Shown here in pieces: positions 7,612-15,064 of a stretch of DNA of 18,663 nucleotides. The notes under the pieces are model-generated. The model had not been told where the DNA came from and did not search any database. It saw only the letters and a list, made by a program, of their open reading frames with translations. This DNA comes from Minisyncoccota bacterium (GTDB lineage Bacteria > Patescibacteriota > Minisyncoccia > Moranbacterales > GCA-2747515), in NCBI GenBank assembly GCA_938044295.1, contig CALIRC010000023.1, positions 1-18,663 on the forward strand, in the 5' to 3' direction. A program made the position numbers and the translations under genes. How positions within the stretch are numbered: position 1 is the stretch's first letter; every line of letters starts with the position of its first letter.

Positions 7612-8061
7612 ATGGAAGAGATAAAACAGATAGGTGTTAAAGCGATTATACTGACTAAGGATAAAAAACATTTTCTATCAGTAAAACGGTCACCAGAAAA
7701 AGAACTAGATTTTTCAGAGGCGTTTGATATTCCAGGTGGACGCATCAATCATGGTGAAGAACCATTAGACGGTCTCACAAGAGAATTAGAAGAAGAAATT
7801 GGTTATACATACAAATCAACACCGATTTTGCTAGATGCAAAAAATATTATAGCAACCCAACAAAAACACATTGTTCGGCTAACATATCTATTACCTGAGG
7901 ACATCAAGTACACAGATATCACGATCGGCGATGAACACAGTTCTGCTGAAATTGTAGACCTTGTAGAACACAAGAATGTTAGTCCAATTCTCAATGATGC
8001 CATTATTCTTGCAATAAAATATATAAAAAAGTACAAGTCTGTAAGCGGAAAAAATGGCTAA
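7612..8061 (+). CDS. Nudix hydrolase
   Basis: Nudix enzymes hydrolyse nucleoside diphosphates linked to another group, often damaged or excess nucleotides. The 149-residue protein has a complete Nudix box at residues 43-65: G43, E49, then R57-E58-L59, E61-E62 and G64-Y65. This is the G-x5-E-x7-REUxEExGU motif with all metal-binding glutamates present. Before the box is a beta strand (GVKAIILT) and FLSVKRS, as expected for the fold. The substrate cannot be told from sequence. The gene is alone: the tRNA is upstream and the next gene begins 214 bases later. No promoter or Shine-Dalgarno sequence is evident directly before the ATG. Confidence 0.93.
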   Translation: MEEIKQIGVKAIILTKDKKHFLSVKRSPEKELDFSEAFDIPGGRINHGEEPLDGLTRELEEEIGYTYKSTPILLDAKNIIATQQKHIVRLTYLLPEDIKYTDITIGDEHSSAEIVDLVEHKNVSPILNDAIILAIKYIKKYKSVSGKNG

Positions 8062-8174
8062 AAAGTGGATCATCTAAAGCTGGATATATATTCCAATTGT
8101 GTTTAGTACGAGGTACACGAGTAAAGGCAAGAAATCTTTGCTAGTACATAAAAATGATTATTTACATTTTGTTG

Positions 8175-8203
8175 TTGCAAAAAGAATGAGGACAACGTAC
8201 AAT
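8175..8203 (+). promoter_or_regulatory. Putative promoter of the D-aminoacylase-like gene
   Basis: TTGCAA (8175-8180) and TACAAT (8198-8203) have a 17-base spacer. Transcription would start near 8210, giving a leader of about 65 bases. The leader contains a small hairpin, AACTC (8222-8226) with GAGTT (8230-8234), before the GTG start at 8276. Confidence 0.55.
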
Positions 8204-8275
8204 GATTCTATAAACTAAAAAAACTCGAAGAGTTGTTGTGGTGAAGTCACAAAAACTAAGACAGTACAAGTATAC

Positions 8276-9847
8276 GTGCACGATGTCATCATAAAAAATG
8301 GAACACTAATCGATGGAAGTGGGAGTCCGATGTATGCAGCTGATCTCGCTGTCAGTAATAAGGTGATCACAAAAATCGGAGACCTTAGCAAAGATAAAGC
8401 GCAAAAAATCATCGATGCTACTAATCAGTATGTAACTCCAGGATTCATCGACATCTCGAATCGCAGTGATGTGTATTGGCGACTTTTTCAAGATCCAGGA
8501 CTCGAAAGTCTACTCTGGCAAGGAATAACAACGATCATTGGTGGAAATTCAGGTGCATCACTTGCACCTATTTATAACCAGCAAATGCTTTTTTCAACAC
8601 GTAAGTGGACAGATATTACTGGCATAAATGTAGACTGGACATCTGTAGAGGATTTTCTTACAAAAGTACAGGAGACGCAGATAAGCACACACTTTGGAAC
8701 ATTTATTGGGCATGGGACACTGAGACGTGGTATTATCGGCGACGAGATGAGGGAATTGACAGATTCAGAACTGCAAATGCTCCTAAAGCAGATAAAAGAT
8801 GCTCTTAACGGTGGTGCACTTGGTGTGTCACTTGGTCTGCTCTATACACACGAACAAAGTGCGACAAGAACAGAGCTACTAGCAATAGCAAAAGAAGTGC
8901 ACAAAGGAAATGCGCTACTAGTTGCACATTTACGAGATGAAGATCAAGATCTTGTCAGCGCAGTCGCAGAGATTCTCGACATCGTCAGTCAGACTGGAGT
9001 ACGTTCTCATATAACACACCTCAAAGCTGTCGGACAGCCATATTGGCCGCTAATGCAAGAGGCGCTCGAGCGAATAGACGCGATGATACTAGATGGATTT
9101 GACGTCACTTTTGATGTGTATCCGTATACAACAACTGGCTCAGTTCTCTATACATTCTTACCCTCGTGGGTAGCAGAGGGTGGTAAAAAGATGTTACTTG
9201 GACGACTCAAAAATAAAGCAACCTATGATCAGGTGCGCAAAGAATTAAAAGAGTCAAAACTAGATCTAAGTAATGCAATAGTCTCCCTCGCACCACACAG
9301 TGAAAAATTACACGGTCGCACACTAAAAGAAATAGCATCGGATCGGGATGTGGATATAGAATCGCTTGTGCTAGACCTTCTTTTAGCGTCAGAAGGGCGA
9401 GTGATCATTCTGTTTGATGCCCTTAGTGAGGAAAACATCGAACGTGCTCTGAAAAGTCCATACTCCATCGTAACGTCAAATAGCCCAGGCTATAGTATCA
9501 GTGACGACGTACAAAAGCTACGGATACATCCACGATCCTTTGGGGCATTTCCCAGACTTTTTGATCGCTATGTGCGTGAACGTAGTGTTCTCAACTGGGA
9601 ATTAGCTGTACACAAGTCTACCTTCAAAGTAGCTCAACGACTAAACATAACTGGAAAAGGTTTACTCAGAGAAGGCTTTTCGGCAGATATTGTCGTGATA
9701 GACCCAAAGCTCTATAAAGATCAGGCAACGCTAGAACAGCCAGTTGTCTATGCAACTGGTGTGAAGCATCTTTTAATTGGAGGAGTATTAGCGATATCAG
9801 AAGGGAGTATTACAAACCTGCAAGCGGGGAGCATTGTAAAACGCTAA
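8276..9847 (+). CDS. D-aminoacylase/N-acyl-D-amino-acid deacylase family protein with altered metal site
   Basis: The 523-residue protein belongs to the amidohydrolase superfamily, D-aminoacylase branch. It begins with the family's small beta domain (DVIIKNGTLIDGSG), continues with a barrel (PGFIDI at 55-60, GALGVSLGLLY at 180-190, AHLRDE at 217-222, SHITHLKA at 244-251, FDVYPYT) and ends with HPRSFGAFPR and the closing beta domain (GFSADIVVIDP). H218 and H248 are kept, 30 residues apart like the zinc-binding His220 and His250 of the Alcaligenes enzyme. However, the HxH after PGFID is replaced by S61-N62-R63, the metal-bridging Cys of the NCG motif is S92, and the catalytic Asp of GSDG is N402. 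It is therefore either inactive as a deacylase or uses different chemistry. GTG is the start because no ATG lies between it and the upstream stop, and it gives the canonical N-terminus. Confidence 0.88.
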   Translation: MHDVIIKNGTLIDGSGSPMYAADLAVSNKVITKIGDLSKDKAQKIIDATNQYVTPGFIDISNRSDVYWRLFQDPGLESLLWQGITTIIGGNSGASLAPIYNQQMLFSTRKWTDITGINVDWTSVEDFLTKVQETQISTHFGTFIGHGTLRRGIIGDEMRELTDSELQMLLKQIKDALNGGALGVSLGLLYTHEQSATRTELLAIAKEVHKGNALLVAHLRDEDQDLVSAVAEILDIVSQTGVRSHITHLKAVGQPYWPLMQEALERIDAMILDGFDVTFDVYPYTTTGSVLYTFLPSWVAEGGKKMLLGRLKNKATYDQVRKELKESKLDLSNAIVSLAPHSEKLHGRTLKEIASDRDVDIESLVLDLLLASEGRVIILFDALSEENIERALKSPYSIVTSNSPGYSISDDVQKLRIHPRSFGAFPRLFDRYVRERSVLNWELAVHKSTFKVAQRLNITGKGLLREGFSADIVVIDPKLYKDQATLEQPVVYATGVKHLLIGGVLAISEGSITNLQAGSIVKR

Positions 9848-9893
9848 GAAATTATGAGATGCTAACAAATCATGATAATGCTGAAGGAGGATT

Positions 9894-9907
9894 GGGGGGG
9901 GTATAAA
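9894..9907 (+). promoter_or_regulatory. Possible -10 box directly after a G8 tract, upstream of murD
   Basis: A run of eight G (9894-9901) is followed at once by TATAAA (9902-9907), 20 bases before the murD ATG. No good -35 is visible. A GGAGG (9886-9890) precedes the tract but lies nearly 40 bases from the start codon, too far to be a ribosome binding site for murD. Confidence 0.3.
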
Positions 9908-9927
9908 TTCAAAAATAATCACACCGT

Positions 9928-11325
9928 ATGAAACCACAATGGTTTAAGGGAAAACGCATCACAGTTTTCGGGATCGGACTCTTGGGTGGAGGAGTGGGAA
10001 CCATTCGCTACTTAGCAGAGCAAGGTGCGCAGGTAATCGCAACCGACATTAAATCTAAGGAGACATTGAAAGAATCATTAGATAAACTCGCAGATTTAAA
10101 AAATGTAACCTACATTCTTGGGCAGCATCGTAGAGAAGATTTCATGAATGTCGACATGGTGATTAAGACGCCATCGTGTCCATGGACAAACGAACATGTA
10201 AAAATTGCACTTGCACAGAACATTCCAGTGGAAACAGATGCCAGTCTTTTCTTTCAATTATGCACCGTACCAATTGTTGGCGTTACAGGTACAAAAGGTA
10301 AAACAACAACAGCAAGAATGATCTACCATCTTTTGAAAAAGGGATCACGAGTTCCTGTTCTTTTTGGTGTAGAAAACATTGCAATTCTTGATCGTCTATC
10401 ATATGTTAAGAAAAACACGATCGTCGTTTTCGAGCTCTCTAGTTGGCGACTAAGTGCGCTAAAGTATTGTAAGTTGAGTCCACAAATCGCAGTCTTTACA
10501 AATATCTTTCCAGATCATATGAACTACTACAAGTCCATGGAAAGTTACTTTAACGATAAAAAACAAATCTTTCTACATCAAAAAGCAAAAGACTTCTTTA
10601 TTTTTAATGTTGACGACAAAAAACTTGCAGAAATTGAAGATGATGTACCCAGTACAGTTCTTACAGCGAGTACAGAGAGATTAACAAGTGGTAGGGGTGT
10701 TTTTCTCGAAGACGGAGATATTTACTGTAATGATGGTGTTGATGCAAAACGTTTCATAGCAATAAAAGAAATTGATATTCTAGGAAAACACAACTATATC
10801 AATGTGCTCTTAGCAATTGGAGCAGTACGAGCGGCAGGCCTCACACTGGAGGAAACCAAAGAGGGATTGCTAACAATTCCACGCGTTCCGCACCGACTAG
10901 AATTTGTGCGAGAAGTAGATGGCGTCAAATACTACAATGACACTGCCGCATCAAACCCAGAATCAGCAGTAGCTGGTATCGAAACATTTTCTGAGCCAGT
11001 AATACTCATTGCAGGCGGATCTGACAAGAATCTTCCTGTTGGCGATTTGCCACAAGTGATCAGCGATAAAACCAAGGATGTAGTATTTATAGAAGGCGCA
11101 GCTACTGACAAATTCATACTCGCACTCAAAAAGATTTTGCCAGAAAAGGCAAAAGATCGTAAAATTGAAATCGTTGATTCTATGGAAAAAGCGCTCGAAT
11201 ATGCGAGAGAGAAAAGTGCTACAGGTGATGTTATTTTGCTTTCACCAGGCGCAGCCAGTTTTGGAGTTTTTAAAAATGAGTTTGATCGTGGAAATCAGTT
11301 TCGAAAGATCGTTGAAGAGCTCTAA
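9928..11325 (+). CDS. murD: UDP-N-acetylmuramoylalanine--D-glutamate ligase (MurD)
   Basis: MurD adds D-glutamate to UDP-MurNAc-L-Ala in the cytoplasm, the second amino acid of the peptidoglycan stem peptide. The 465-residue product has all three Mur ligase domains. The N-terminal Rossmann domain has FGIGLLGGGVG (about 14-24). The ATPase domain has the P-loop GVTGTKGKTTT (K125), then FELSSW and the TNIFPDHMNYY motif, and HNYIN. The C-terminal domain has HRLEF, YYNDTAASNPES, LIAGGSDKNL and the LSPGAASFGVFKNEFDRGNQF closing motif, which distinguishes MurD from the other Mur ligases. Length is normal. It stands apart from the usual division and cell wall cluster. No Shine-Dalgarno sequence. It shows that this organism makes peptidoglycan. 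Confidence 0.96.
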   Translation: MKPQWFKGKRITVFGIGLLGGGVGTIRYLAEQGAQVIATDIKSKETLKESLDKLADLKNVTYILGQHRREDFMNVDMVIKTPSCPWTNEHVKIALAQNIPVETDASLFFQLCTVPIVGVTGTKGKTTTARMIYHLLKKGSRVPVLFGVENIAILDRLSYVKKNTIVVFELSSWRLSALKYCKLSPQIAVFTNIFPDHMNYYKSMESYFNDKKQIFLHQKAKDFFIFNVDDKKLAEIEDDVPSTVLTASTERLTSGRGVFLEDGDIYCNDGVDAKRFIAIKEIDILGKHNYINVLLAIGAVRAAGLTLEETKEGLLTIPRVPHRLEFVREVDGVKYYNDTAASNPESAVAGIETFSEPVILIAGGSDKNLPVGDLPQVISDKTKDVVFIEGAATDKFILALKKILPEKAKDRKIEIVDSMEKALEYAREKSATGDVILLSPGAASFGVFKNEFDRGNQFRKIVEEL

Positions 11326-11422
11326 TGTACAAGAATATAGACAAAAACTATGATATGACACTACACATAACAGCGCAGAGAAAAAACTATTTTTCATCGC
11401 GCATTGATGCACTAAGAAACCA

Positions 11423-11428
11423 TATAAA
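11423..11428 (+). promoter_or_regulatory. Possible -10 box of glyA, leaderless arrangement
   Basis: TATAAA ends 8 bases before the ATG at 11437, where a transcript would begin at or next to the start codon. A TTGATG at 11404-11409 is only 13 bases upstream, too near for a standard -35, so the call rests on the -10 alone. Confidence 0.35.
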
Positions 11429-11436
11429 ATTACCAC

Positions 11437-12672
11437 ATGAATACACTCACAAAAAAAGACAAAGCAGTTGCAGCAGCAATTACAGGTGAACTCAAAAGGC
11501 AAAAAGAAGGTATCGAGCTCATCGCATCTGAAAACTACGTATCACAAGGAGTGCTGGAAGCTTTAGGTAGTGTCATGACGAACAAATATTCAGAAGGATA
11601 CCCAGGTAAAAGGTACTATGGTGGTCAGAAATATACTGACCAAGTAGAAAATCTCGCAATCGATCGCGCAAAGAAACTGTTTGGAGCAGAGCATGTAAAC
11701 GTGCAGCCACATTCAGGAGCACCAGCAAACATGGTCGTTTATAGTGCACTGTTAGAACCAGGTGATAAAGTACTTGGAATGGATTTGGCATATGGTGGAC
11801 ATTTAACCCATGGGCATCCAGTTACACTAAGTGCTAAAATCTATGACTTTGCGCGATACACAACTGCCAAGGATGGATCTATAGATTACGATGAGCTCAT
11901 GCAGCTAGCAAAAAAACACAAACCAAAAATCGTTCTCGCAGGATTTAGTGCATATTCGCGAAACCTAAATTACAAAAAATTCCGTGAGATTGCGGACGCA
12001 GTCGACGCGATATTGATGATGGACATGGCACATATCGCTGGACTTGTCGCTGGCAAGGCACTAACAAATCCAACGCGTTACTGTGACGTTGTAACATCGA
12101 CAACACACAAAAGTCTTCGTGGACCACGTGGCGGGATCATTTTATGCAAAAAAAAGTATGCAAAAGCTATTGACTTTGCCACATTTCCAGGTTTGCAAGG
12201 TGGACCTCACATGAACAATATTGCTGCACGTGCCGTCGCATTTGGTGAAGCGCTAAAACCATCTTTTAAGACATATGCTAAAAAGGTCATCACAAATGCA
12301 AAGGTAATAGAAAAAGAATTGAAGAAATATGGTTTTAAAATTTGCTTTGGCAAAACTGAGAACCATCTTTTACTAATCGATACCATGACAAGTAAAAACC
12401 TCACAGGCAAGCAAGTCGAAGAAGTACTAGATGAAATTGGAATCACACTAAATAAGAATATGATTCCAGAAGATCCTCGCAGCCCATTTGATCCTAGTGG
12501 TGTTCGTTTAGGAACGCCAGCAGTGACCACACGCGGAATGGGTGAAAAAGAAATGAAAAAAATTGCTGCATGGATTAACGCTGCATGTGATAATATCGAC
12601 AACAAAAAAGAAATTCAAAAACTAAAAAAAGAAGTAACAACAATGTGCAAAAAGTTCCCACTGCACAAATAA
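11437..12672 (+). CDS. glyA: Serine hydroxymethyltransferase
   Basis: This PLP enzyme interconverts serine and glycine with tetrahydrofolate, supplying one-carbon units. The 411-residue product is of normal length and shows the family motifs in order: IELIASENYVS, NKYSEGYPGKRYYGG, NVQPHSGAPAN, the H-L-T-H-G segment, MMDMAHIAGLVA, and the PLP-lysine motif TSTTHKSLRGPRGG with K225 as the Schiff-base lysine. It ends with VRLGTPAVTTRGM, and then a basic C-terminal tail. The ATG is preceded by ACCAC and an A/T-rich stretch with no Shine-Dalgarno sequence. A strong terminator follows, so glyA is the last gene of its unit or stands alone. No other folate genes are next to it. Confidence 0.97.
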   Translation: MNTLTKKDKAVAAAITGELKRQKEGIELIASENYVSQGVLEALGSVMTNKYSEGYPGKRYYGGQKYTDQVENLAIDRAKKLFGAEHVNVQPHSGAPANMVVYSALLEPGDKVLGMDLAYGGHLTHGHPVTLSAKIYDFARYTTAKDGSIDYDELMQLAKKHKPKIVLAGFSAYSRNLNYKKFREIADAVDAILMMDMAHIAGLVAGKALTNPTRYCDVVTSTTHKSLRGPRGGIILCKKKYAKAIDFATFPGLQGGPHMNNIAARAVAFGEALKPSFKTYAKKVITNAKVIEKELKKYGFKICFGKTENHLLLIDTMTSKNLTGKQVEEVLDEIGITLNKNMIPEDPRSPFDPSGVRLGTPAVTTRGMGEKEMKKIAAWINAACDNIDNKKEIQKLKKEVTTMCKKFPLHK

Positions 12673-12698
12673 AGTTTTACCGCAGTATAATTTTCACC

Positions 12699-12728
12699 AA
12701 ACCACATCCCTTCCAGGTGTGGTTTTTT
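12699..12728 (+). terminator. Rho-independent terminator of glyA
   Basis: AAACCACA (12699-12706) pairs with TGTGGTTT (12718-12725) around an 11-base loop, and the T-run continues to 12728. It begins 26 bases after the glyA stop. Confidence 0.8.
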
Positions 12729-12761
12729 CTATGAAGAGAATCAAGGACGTAAAAGTGATGA

Positions 12762-12770
12762 TGCTATAAT
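12762..12770 (+). promoter_or_regulatory. Extended -10 promoter for the small membrane protein
   Basis: TGC immediately before TATAAT (12765-12770) makes a perfect extended -10. The -35 position has only a poor match. Transcription near 12777 would leave a leader of about 90 bases to the ATG at 12869. Confidence 0.5.
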
Positions 12771-12868
12771 ATATAAAAAGCACAAAGAGAATAGTGAGAA
12801 AATACATAAGTAAATAGCGTACGCAGTAAAAAGAACTTTCTTTGCGCGCCACACGTAAAAGTAAAATC

Positions 12869-13123
12869 ATGTCTACAGCAACAAAAACAGACAACTTCAT
12901 TGGCTGGATCGGTGCATTATCTGTTGTGTCAGCGTACATAGTGCTCACATTTGAATTTGCCGAGCCAAAATCATTTATATACAACATTCTAAATTTTATT
13001 GGCGGTACTTGCCTTTGTTACCGCGTCTGGATTGATCGCAATTATTCAAATGTCTTCCTTGAGATTATTTTTATTGGAGTTGCAGTTTACGCACTCGGAA
13101 GGCTTTTAATACAAAATGTATAA
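12869..13123 (+). CDS. Small integral membrane protein, CBU_0592-like
   Basis: From the ATG at 12869 the product has 84 residues and about three membrane helices. The pattern NFIGWIGALSVVSAYI, then FIYNILNFIGG, then a final hydrophobic helix resembles the CBU_0592-like domain, a small membrane family of unknown function. The open frame can be extended 27 bases upstream to a TTG, adding a basic stretch, but ATG is preferred because the domain begins right after it. No Shine-Dalgarno sequence. It has its own promoter and is followed by a weak terminator, so it is probably monocistronic. The family assignment is from pattern memory and is moderate. Confidence 0.75.
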   Translation: MSTATKTDNFIGWIGALSVVSAYIVLTFEFAEPKSFIYNILNFIGGTCLCYRVWIDRNYSNVFLEIIFIGVAVYALGRLLIQNV

Positions 13124-13130
13124 AGTGACA

Positions 13131-13154
13131 CATATTAAGAAATATGAATTTTTT
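13131..13154 (+). terminator. Weak AT-rich terminator
   Basis: CATATT (13131-13136) pairs with AATATG (13141-13146) around a four-base loop and is followed by a run of six T (13149-13154). The stem has few G-C pairs, so strength is uncertain, but it lies 8 bases after the stop of the small membrane protein. Confidence 0.45.
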
Positions 13155-13207
13155 ATCGAGAAAGAATCTATCTAAACACGTGTAAAGCAACGCAAAATGA
13201 CTTATTA

Positions 13208-13236
13208 TTGATGCTGTAATTTCTGTGCATTATAAA
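13208..13236 (+). promoter_or_regulatory. Promoter of the peptidoglycan-binding/HhH gene pair
   Basis: TTGATG (13208-13213) and TATAAA (13231-13236) have a 17-base spacer. The start would be near 13243, with a leader of about 38 bases that is almost purely A/T. Confidence 0.65.
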
Positions 13237-13280
13237 AATATGGTAAAATATAAACAAATATAAATTTTTAAAAACAAACT

Positions 13281-13874
13281 ATGTCTCGAACCGCATCGAT
13301 CGTATTATTTGCGATCCTATGGGCGATTCTTTCGACGTATCTCTACGTTTGTCAGATTAAAGACAAATGTTCAGCGAAAGAGCCAACACTGTCTACTGCG
13401 CCTGCAAGAGCAGAAAAAGTAGTCAATATTCCTGAAAATGAACCAAAACCAGAGCCTAAGAAAGTACTTGAGCCAAAGCCAAAGCCAATGCCAGAGCCAG
13501 AGATAGAAAAGAAGCCAGAACCCACACCGGAGCCAGAGCAAAAAACACAACCAAAGAAAATAGTCGAGAAAAAACCAGCAGTATGCACAGATTACCTCAC
13601 AGGCTATCTTAAACGCGGTCGAGCAGCAAACAAAGCAGCAGATGCAAAAAAAGTAGAAGAATTCCTCAATGAATACCAAGGAGAGAATCTTGCTGTAGAC
13701 AGCACATACGGCGAAAAAGATATTGAAGCAATTAAGCGTTTTCAGGCAAAGTACAAAAAAGAAGTTCTTGATCCACATGGACTACCAGCACCAACTGGAC
13801 ACGTTTTAAATACAACGCGAGCTCAAATAAACAAACTGTACTGCGCACAAAAAGAGCGCAAGAACGAATCATAA
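13281..13874 (+). CDS. Membrane-anchored peptidoglycan-binding-like protein with Pro/Glu/Lys linker
   Basis: The 197-residue protein has one membrane helix (about 5-24) followed by YVCQIKDKC, a motif I know from anchored OmpA-type proteins. Next is a linker of Pro, Glu and Lys repeats (about 50-98), like the periplasm-spanning part of TonB. The C-terminal domain (102-188) has the features of a peptidoglycan-binding domain: paired helices, the VDSTYGEKDIEAIKRFQAKY core (the family's G-x-x-x-x-A-hydrophobic-K-x-FQ-x-x-Y pattern) and a final helix. C102 and C188 bracket it and could form a disulfide. It probably binds the cell wall from the membrane. A helix-hairpin-helix membrane protein is encoded 21 bases downstream. 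An internal GTG start is unlikely because the ATG gives the complete anchor. Confidence 0.85.
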   Translation: MSRTASIVLFAILWAILSTYLYVCQIKDKCSAKEPTLSTAPARAEKVVNIPENEPKPEPKKVLEPKPKPMPEPEIEKKPEPTPEPEQKTQPKKIVEKKPAVCTDYLTGYLKRGRAANKAADAKKVEEFLNEYQGENLAVDSTYGEKDIEAIKRFQAKYKKEVLDPHGLPAPTGHVLNTTRAQINKLYCAQKERKNES

Positions 13875-13895
13875 TAACTTAACTAAAAAAAATTT

Positions 13896-14303
13896 ATGGA
13901 ATTCTTTGAAAGTTGTGGAAATCTCTCGAGTGGTTGGGCGATATTTGAGATTCTAACGATGCTCCTCGTCTCATTCATCCTAGGATATATTTTGCGGCAT
14001 TTCTTAGGTGGTAAAGAGGTTGTCACGTCGGATGAGCTCCCACTAAGTGTTGATCAAAATGATCTGAAAGTTGTAGAAGGCATAGGACCAAAAATAGAAG
14101 AACTATTAAAAAACGATGGTATTATGACGTGGAGCGATTTGGCACAAACTGATACGGATACACTGCAAACAATTCTTACAAACGCTGGAAATAGATTTAA
14201 AATGCATGACCCACGAACATGGCCAGAGCAAGCAGCAATGGCACGAGATGGACAATGGTCTGATCTTGAGGATTACCAAAACTCACTTGTTGGTGGGAGA
14301 TAA
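13896..14303 (+). CDS. Membrane protein with cytosolic helix-hairpin-helix domain
   Basis: The 135-residue protein begins with a short polar segment, then a membrane helix (about 15-37) followed by basic residues, which predicts a cytosolic C-terminus. Residues 57-72 are a helix-hairpin-helix motif with the hairpin E61-G62-I63-G64-P65-K66, of the kind that follows the LTKIEGIGPK pattern in DUF4332-type and ribosomal L21-tail domains. A conserved tail follows: FKMHDPRTWPEQAAMARDGQW. The same kind of protein is found beside anchored OmpA-like genes in Bacteroidetes and CPR, and here beside a peptidoglycan-binding protein. Helix-hairpin-helix motifs often bind DNA backbone, though this one could bind protein. 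It is in one operon with the upstream gene, and a strong terminator follows. Confidence 0.88.
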   Translation: MEFFESCGNLSSGWAIFEILTMLLVSFILGYILRHFLGGKEVVTSDELPLSVDQNDLKVVEGIGPKIEELLKNDGIMTWSDLAQTDTDTLQTILTNAGNRFKMHDPRTWPEQAAMARDGQWSDLEDYQNSLVGGR

Positions 14304-14319
14304 AGAGAGAAAAATCTAC

Positions 14320-14348
14320 AAAAAACTTCTCATTTTGGGGAGTTTTTT
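14320..14348 (+). terminator. Rho-independent terminator after the HhH gene
   Basis: AAAAAACTTCTC (14320-14331) pairs with GGGGAGTTTTTT (14337-14348) as 12 pairs, two of them G-U, around a five-base loop. The T-run forms the lower stem. The ndk -35 box begins just after it. Confidence 0.8.
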
Positions 14349-14349
14349 G

Positions 14350-14378
14350 TTTACACAGAGCAAGAATCATGCTATGAT
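14350..14378 (+). promoter_or_regulatory. ndk promoter
   Basis: TTTACA (14350-14355) and TATGAT (14373-14378) have a 17-base spacer, and TGC directly before the -10 makes it an extended -10. The start would be near 14385, giving a leader of about 28 bases. Confidence 0.7.
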
Positions 14379-14412
14379 TACCGTCATATTAATAACAAAT
14401 AAGAAAAGTTAA

Positions 14413-15015
14413 ATGGACCATCCAAAAAAAGAACGCAGCTTTGTGATCTTAAAACCAGACACTTTACAAAGAGGGCTAACAGGAGAAATTATTTCTCGAT
14501 TTGAACGTGTTGGACTAAAAATGACTGCGATGAAAATGGTTATGGCAGATGAAGATACCTGTTGGAAGCACTACAATAAAGACGATGAGTGGTTCCAAAA
14601 AAAAGGTGAAATCACAGTAGAAGATCGAAAGAAGAATAACATGACTGTGGATAAAGAGCCGATCGAATATGGCAAAGACATTATTCGTGTTCTTATAAAC
14701 TATATTATAGCCAGTCCTGTGGTGATTATGGTCGTTGAAGGAAACGCGGCTACAACTGTGGTAAAAAAGCTCGTCGGAGGCACTGAGCCAACGTCTGCTG
14801 ACATTGGATCGATCCGTGGTGACTATGCAATTGATTCATATCAAATCGCAAATGTAGATGAAAGGGGTGTAAGAAATCTCGTACATTGCAGCGATAATCC
14901 AAAAGAAGCAGAATACGAAATATCACTATGGTTCAGCGAAAAAGAAATCATAGACTATCGTCTCGTGTCTGAAGCAATGCTCTATGATGTAAACCTTGAT
15001 GGAATCATGGAATAA
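14413..15015 (+). CDS. ndk: Nucleoside diphosphate kinase, enlarged form
   Basis: The enzyme moves phosphate between nucleoside di- and triphosphates through a phosphohistidine. The 200-residue protein has the family motifs: FVILKPD (K14), GEIISRFERVGLKM, the IRGDYAID segment and NLVHCSD with active-site H158. Typical members have 135-155 residues. The extra length is an insertion of about 33 residues (roughly 56-93, EITVEDRKKNN...) between the HY and the VLINYIIASPVV segments, a small addition before the active site (IANVDERGV) and a C-terminal extension after SLWFSEKEIIDY. All catalytic parts remain, so it is likely active. Similar long forms occur in CPR and some archaea. It has its own promoter and lies just after a terminator. 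No Shine-Dalgarno sequence. Confidence 0.95.
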   Translation: MDHPKKERSFVILKPDTLQRGLTGEIISRFERVGLKMTAMKMVMADEDTCWKHYNKDDEWFQKKGEITVEDRKKNNMTVDKEPIEYGKDIIRVLINYIIASPVVIMVVEGNAATTVVKKLVGGTEPTSADIGSIRGDYAIDSYQIANVDERGVRNLVHCSDNPKEAEYEISLWFSEKEIIDYRLVSEAMLYDVNLDGIME

Positions 15016-15064
15016 CGCAACATACAGGTGAAATGCGTGATCACCTTCACTTAAATGAAAGTTT

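Noticed and set aside
9886..9890. GGAGG upstream of murD as its ribosome binding site
   Set aside because: It lies 37 bases before the ATG, and no alternative start with the same frame lies at a suitable distance.
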